Origin: a bacterium
Lineage (GTDB): Bacteria; Krumholzibacteriota; Krumholzibacteria; LZORAL124-64-63
NCBI GenBank assembly: GCA_016873405.1
Contig: VGXH01000052.1
Coordinates: 1 to 8,993 of the forward strand
DNA: 8,993 nucleotides
Direction of reading: 5' to 3'
The position numbers and the translations under genes are program-made. Below, piece by piece: positions 6,344 through 8,993 of the stretch (its first letter is position 1; each line of letters starts with the position of its first letter). Under the pieces are notes generated by a model. It did not search any database. It was not told the origin of the DNA and saw only the letters and a program-made list of their open reading frames with translations.

Positions 6344-6421
6344 GTCCGCGTCTCCCGTTCCCAATGCTCCGCGCGAGCGCATGCTCCCGGAATCGTCCCG
6401 CCGCGGGAGCTGCCGCCGGCT

Positions 6422-6448
6422 TTATCGACGCGGCGCCGGCGCGATTGA
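6422..6448 (-). promoter_or_regulatory. Candidate promoter of the HPt-like gene, sigma28-like
   Basis: On the minus strand TCAA (6448-6445), a 15-base spacer and GTCGATAA (6429-6422) resemble the flagellar sigma28 pattern TAAA-N15-GCCGATAA with one mismatch in each box. It begins just downstream of the NYN-gene terminator, and the leader would be about 70 bases, including a 7-base inverted repeat (6383-6389 with 6404-6410). No motility gene is nearby, so the sigma class is speculative. Confidence 0.3.
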
Positions 6449-6451
6449 GCC

Positions 6452-6490
6452 GAAAACGCAGGATCCCGCCGGCCTGGCGGGATCCCGCGC
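6452..6490 (-). terminator. Intrinsic terminator of the NYN-LOTUS gene
   Basis: Perfect 10-base arms GGATCCCGCC (6461-6470) and GGCGGGATCC (6476-6485) enclose a 5-base loop. On the minus strand the stem extends through a G-U and three G-C pairs to 6489/6457 and is followed at once by TTTT (6456-6453). It starts about 30 bases after the stop codon of the NYN gene and separates it from the HPt-like gene. Confidence 0.8.
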
Positions 6491-6518
6491 GTCTTCGCCG
6501 TCCGGACGGACGTCCGGG

Positions 6519-7859
6519 TCAGGACTTCTTCGAACCGCCGCGTCCGGCGCCGCCCGGCGCCTTCCTGGCGGGCGTGGCCTTGCGCCTCGGCTCCTTCGCG
6601 GCGCCCGGCGCCGGCGCATCCGCGGGTGAGGCGGCCTTGCGGGAGCGCCCCCCGGTCCCACCCGGCGCCTTCGGCTGCCTGGCTGGCCTGGGCCCGCGCG
6701 TCTCCTTCGCCGGCTTGCCCGCCGTTCCGGCGGGCGCGGCATCGCTGCCGCCCGCCGCCTTCGGCGCCGCGGACGTCCTCGAGCCGCCGCGTCGGCGCGA
6801 GGTCGGCTTCGACTCCGCGCCGCCCGGGGAAGGACCGGCTGCGGCCGCCGCGGCAGGCCGGGCGGCCTCGGCGGGAGCCGCCGCGGCAGGCGCCTGGCTC
6901 TCGCCGGCCGGGGCGCCCGGCTGCGCGGACCCGACGCGCGAGCCGCGCCCGGAACGGCGCCGGCGGCGCGACGAGCGGCCGCCGGAAGCCCCGTTCGCCG
7001 GCGCGCCCTGGCCGTTCGTCGCTGCGGCCTGGCCGTCGGCCGCCGCGGCCGACGCTCCCGCGGACGCCGGGACGGCGGCCGGCATGCCGCTGCCCGTCGC
7101 GGCGCCCAGCCCGTGCACCACCCAGGTGCCGCCCGAGCGCGCGTCGCGCTCGACCTTCAGCAGGCCCAGGTTGCGCGCCTCCTCCAGCACGTCGCCGAAC
7201 GTCGAGTAGCCCAGCGCGCGCTCGCTGAAGTGCGGCATCTTGCGCGTCATCGTGTCCTTGATGAGCGAGGAGAACAGCACGTCGCGGCTCTCCTGCAGCA
7301 GGCTCTGCACGGTCTGCACCAGGAACTCGAACATCCGGCGCTTGTCCAGCGGCACCGCGGCATCGCTGACGGCCGGCTGCTTCTGGTTCTGCCGGTAGAT
7401 GTCGTCGTAGAAGATGAACTCGTCGCAGTTGCCGATCAGCAGGTTGCTGCTGCTGTTCTTCATGCCCACGCCGATGACGCGCTTGTTGTTCTCGCGCAGC
7501 TTCGACACCAGCGGCGAGAAGTCAGAGTCGCCGGAGCAGATCACGAAGGTGTCGATGTGCTCCTTGGCGTAGCACAGGTCCATGCAGTCGACGACCATGC
7601 GGATGTCGGCGCTGTTCTTGCCCGAGATGCGGGGCGCCGGCACCTCGATCAGGTCGATGGCCGCCTCGTGCAGCGCCGACATGTGCTCCTTGTGGTGGTG
7701 CCAGTCGGCGTAGGCGCGCTTGACGATGATCTTGCCCTTTTCCAGAATGCGCTGGATGAGCAGCCGGATGTCCAGCCGCTGGCGGGCGTCGCGCGCCCCG
7801 AGCGCCAGGTTGTCGAAATCGATGAAAAGCGCGAGGTTGGTCTCACGCGGCTGCGACAT
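6519..7859 (-). CDS. NYN-domain nuclease with LOTUS (OST-HTH) domain and basic disordered tail
   Basis: ATG 7859 has a strong Shine-Dalgarno GGGAGG (7870-7865) with a 5-base spacer; reading open further upstream has no such support. Residues 8-155 of the 446 form a NYN (LabA/DUF88, PIN-like) domain: LFID14-F-D16-N, a central S-A-D85-IRMVVD91, and the loop CSGD111-S-D113-F, the acidic residues expected to bind metal for RNA cleavage. Residues about 170-250 (DKRRMFEFLVQTVQSLL to GTWVVHGLG) resemble a LOTUS/OST-HTH domain, often fused to NYN and thought to bind RNA. From about 252 the protein is Ala/Gly/Pro-rich with basic clusters (SRRRRRSGRGSR near 297-308, SRRRGGSR at 354-361, EPRRKATPARK near 423-433), ending GRGGSKKS, probably disordered and nucleic-acid binding. 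It is likely a cytoplasmic RNA-processing or decay protein; its target is unknown. Confidence 0.88.
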   Translation of the reverse strand: MSQPRETNLALFIDFDNLALGARDARQRLDIRLLIQRILEKGKIIVKRAYADWHHHKEHMSALHEAAIDLIEVPAPRISGKNSADIRMVVDCMDLCYAKEHIDTFVICSGDSDFSPLVSKLRENNKRVIGVGMKNSSSNLLIGNCDEFIFYDDIYRQNQKQPAVSDAAVPLDKRRMFEFLVQTVQSLLQESRDVLFSSLIKDTMTRKMPHFSERALGYSTFGDVLEEARNLGLLKVERDARSGGTWVVHGLGAATGSGMPAAVPASAGASAAAADGQAAATNGQGAPANGASGGRSSRRRRRSGRGSRVGSAQPGAPAGESQAPAAAAPAEAARPAAAAAAGPSPGGAESKPTSRRRGGSRTSAAPKAAGGSDAAPAGTAGKPAKETRGPRPARQPKAPGGTGGRSRKAASPADAPAPGAAKEPRRKATPARKAPGGAGRGGSKKS

Positions 7860-7974
7860 GGGGGCCTCCCGGTCGGTGGCGGCGGCGCCGAGGCGCCGGA
7901 ACGGCGGCGGCGCGTGCTGGTGCGGGCACGATATACGATAACCGGCGCGTGAACCAGAAACGAAAGGCGCAGGC
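7860..7974. promoter_or_regulatory. Divergent promoter region between the NYN and M29-like genes
   Basis: Both flanking genes start outward from this gap. Its only A+T-rich stretch, CGATATACGATAACC near 7929-7943, offers -10-like hexamers in both directions (TATACG at 7932-7937 on plus; TATCGT at 7940-7935 on minus), but no convincing -35 box accompanies either. The plus-strand ribosome site is GAAAGG at 7962-7967. Confidence 0.35.
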
Positions 7975-8993
7975 ATGAACGAGACGCTCACCCCCGCCGA
8001 ACTGACGCAGCTGGTCCGGCGGGTCTTCTCGCCGACGCCGGCCGACACGGGGCTGGCGTTGATCGTCGACCTGCCGGACGCGCGCCTGCCGGACACGGCC
8101 GCGTGGGCCGAGCGCCGGCGTCTGGCCGCCGGCTGGTACGACGCGCTGCGCGCGGCCGGCGCCGGCCGTCTGGCCGCCGGCTGGTACGACGCGCTGCGCG
8201 CGGCCGGCGCCGGCCTGGGCCTGCCGAAGGTGACGCTGGCCTGGTACCGCAACGCCGGCGGCAACAACGCCGACCTGCCGGACGCCTGTTGCCTGCACGA
8301 CGACGCCCGCGGGCCGGCGGCCCTGGCGGTGCCCGCGCACGCGGACGATCTGGCCGCGTGGCCGGCTGCCGGCCTGCCCGACGTGCTGGCCGGCCACACG
8401 ATCATCATGGCCCCGACCGAGCTGTCGGCCACCGCGCCGCTGAAGGTGGCTGCGCGCGCGGGCGGCTTCCGCGCCGCCACGATGCCGGGCTTCCTGCCGG
8501 GCATGATCCCGGCGCTGCGCCTGGACTACCAGGAGATCAGCCGCCGGGTCGAACTGCTGAAGACCTGGCTCGACGCGGCCGAGGCGGCCGACCTGCGCTT
8601 CGCGGTGGCCGGTCGCGAACATCGCCTGGAACTGGACCTGCGCCACCGCTCCGGCCACGCCTCCGGCGGGCTCTTCCCGCGCAACGGGGTGGCCGGCAAC
8701 CTGCCCTCGGGCGAGGCCTACATCGTGCCCTACGAGGGCGAACGCGCCGGCGACCCCAGCCGCTCGCAGGGCGAACTGCCGGTGGAGATCGACGGCGAGG
8801 TGGTGCTGTTCGCGGTCGCGGGCAACCGCGCGCGCGTGGTCAGCGACGGCCCGGCCGCGCGCCGCGAAGCCGCGCACCTGGCGGCCGAGCCCGCCTACGC
8901 GAACCTGGCCGAGTTGGGTCTGGGCGTGCTGGGCGACTTCGGGGTGCAGCCCTGCGGCAGCATCCTGCTGGACGAGAAGCTGGGGCTGCAAAA
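7975..8993 (+). CDS. M29/NicX-like metallopeptidase (aminopeptidase-type), 3' end missing
   Basis: ATG 7975 follows GAAAGG with a 7-base spacer; 339 complete codons are present and the frame is open to the window edge. The order of motifs resembles the M29 thermophilic aminopeptidase and NicX-type dioxygenase superfamily: a TIIMAPTELSATAPLKVAAR region, RAATMPGFLPGM (165-177), LDYQEIS with a following helix, GNLPSGE247-AYIVPYEG, AELGLGV with E313, and LLDEKLGL at 331-338. E247 and E313 are 66 residues apart, matching the spacing I recall for the first two metal ligands of Thermus AmpT; the later His/Asp ligands would be beyond the edge. Members remove N-terminal amino acids or cleave aromatic rings, so the substrate here is open. 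No signal peptide is visible, so it is probably cytoplasmic. Residues 49-80 are a perfect duplication (see the repeat). Confidence 0.65.
   Translation, partial: MNETLTPAELTQLVRRVFSPTPADTGLALIVDLPDARLPDTAAWAERRRLAAGWYDALRAAGAGRLAAGWYDALRAAGAGLGLPKVTLAWYRNAGGNNADLPDACCLHDDARGPAALAVPAHADDLAAWPAAGLPDVLAGHTIIMAPTELSATAPLKVAARAGGFRAATMPGFLPGMIPALRLDYQEISRRVELLKTWLDAAEAADLRFAVAGREHRLELDLRHRSGHASGGLFPRNGVAGNLPSGEAYIVPYEGERAGDPSRSQGELPVEIDGEVVLFAVAGNRARVVSDGPAARREAAHLAAEPAYANLAELGLGVLGDFGVQPCGSILLDEKLGLQ
8119..8214 (+). repeat. Perfect 48-bp in-frame tandem duplication (2 copies)
   Basis: Bases 8119-8166 and 8167-8214 are identical and encode RLAAGWYDALRAAGAG twice (residues 49-64 and 65-80). The 8-base GCGCCGGC occurs at the left edge (8112-8119) and at the end of each unit (8159-8166, 8207-8214), which would favour slippage. 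Zero differences over 48 bases implies a very recent event or an assembly artefact. Confidence 0.95.

Noticed and set aside
6383..6410. Inverted repeat in the HPt leader as a riboswitch or attenuator
   Set aside because: Only a 7-base stem with a 14-base loop, no T-tract and no known riboswitch pattern; common by chance at this GC content.
7113..7952. 279-residue plus-strand frame opposite the NYN gene
   Set aside because: It is the complement of the conserved NYN/LOTUS codons and has His/Val/Arg-rich shadow composition.
7860..8504. N-terminal extension of the NYN protein across the divergent gap
   Set aside because: It would overlap the M29-like gene in antisense, is Ala/Arg/Ser-rich, and lacks the strong ribosome site found at ATG 7859.

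Overview
This is a very GC-rich (roughly 70% or more by eye) chromosomal window that reads as ordinary bacterial genome, with no integrase, transposase, CRISPR array, tRNA or rRNA visible. Signal peptides, a lipoprotein-like exported binding protein and a SppA protease carrying a predicted outer-membrane-type beta-rich domain point to a double-membrane (Gram-negative) bacterium. The gene content would suit an uncultured high-GC lineage such as Krumholzibacteriota, Eiseniibacteriota, Gemmatimonadota or myxobacteria, but no marker here fixes the taxonomy.

Left part: the 5' end of a minus-strand gene (probably a glutamine synthetase) runs off the left edge. Upstream lies a strikingly A+T-rich intergenic island holding a good sigma70-type promoter overlapped by a palindrome, plus a second palindrome and two pairs of short direct repeats. 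Next come two minus-strand genes that overlap by 8 bases: a 56-residue membrane or secreted small protein, easily missed by gene callers, and a polytopic membrane protein of the CPBP (CAAX protease/bacteriocin-processing) type with altered catalytic motifs.

Middle part: from a divergent control region with a perfect 13-bp tandem repeat, a plus-strand two-gene unit starts. It encodes a diverged, cysteine-rich family 5 solute-binding (oligopeptide-type) exported protein, then an 875-residue SppA-like signal peptide peptidase with an extra N-terminal beta-rich domain. Both look like cell-envelope proteins acting on peptides; no permease or ATPase gene accompanies them. A GC-rich hairpin ends this unit.

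Right part: two minus-strand genes follow, each with its own expression signals: a single-domain HPt-like protein whose phosphoacceptor histidine position is aspartate, and a NYN nuclease plus LOTUS (OST-HTH) protein with a long basic low-complexity tail, ended by a strong intrinsic terminator. Divergent from the latter, and running off the right edge, is an M29/NicX-like metallopeptidase gene containing a perfect in-frame 48-bp tandem duplication.

I see no unmistakable new multi-gene system. The best leads are the beta-domain/SppA fusion, the His-less HPt protein, the overlapping small-ORF/CPBP pair, and the exact 48-bp duplication.
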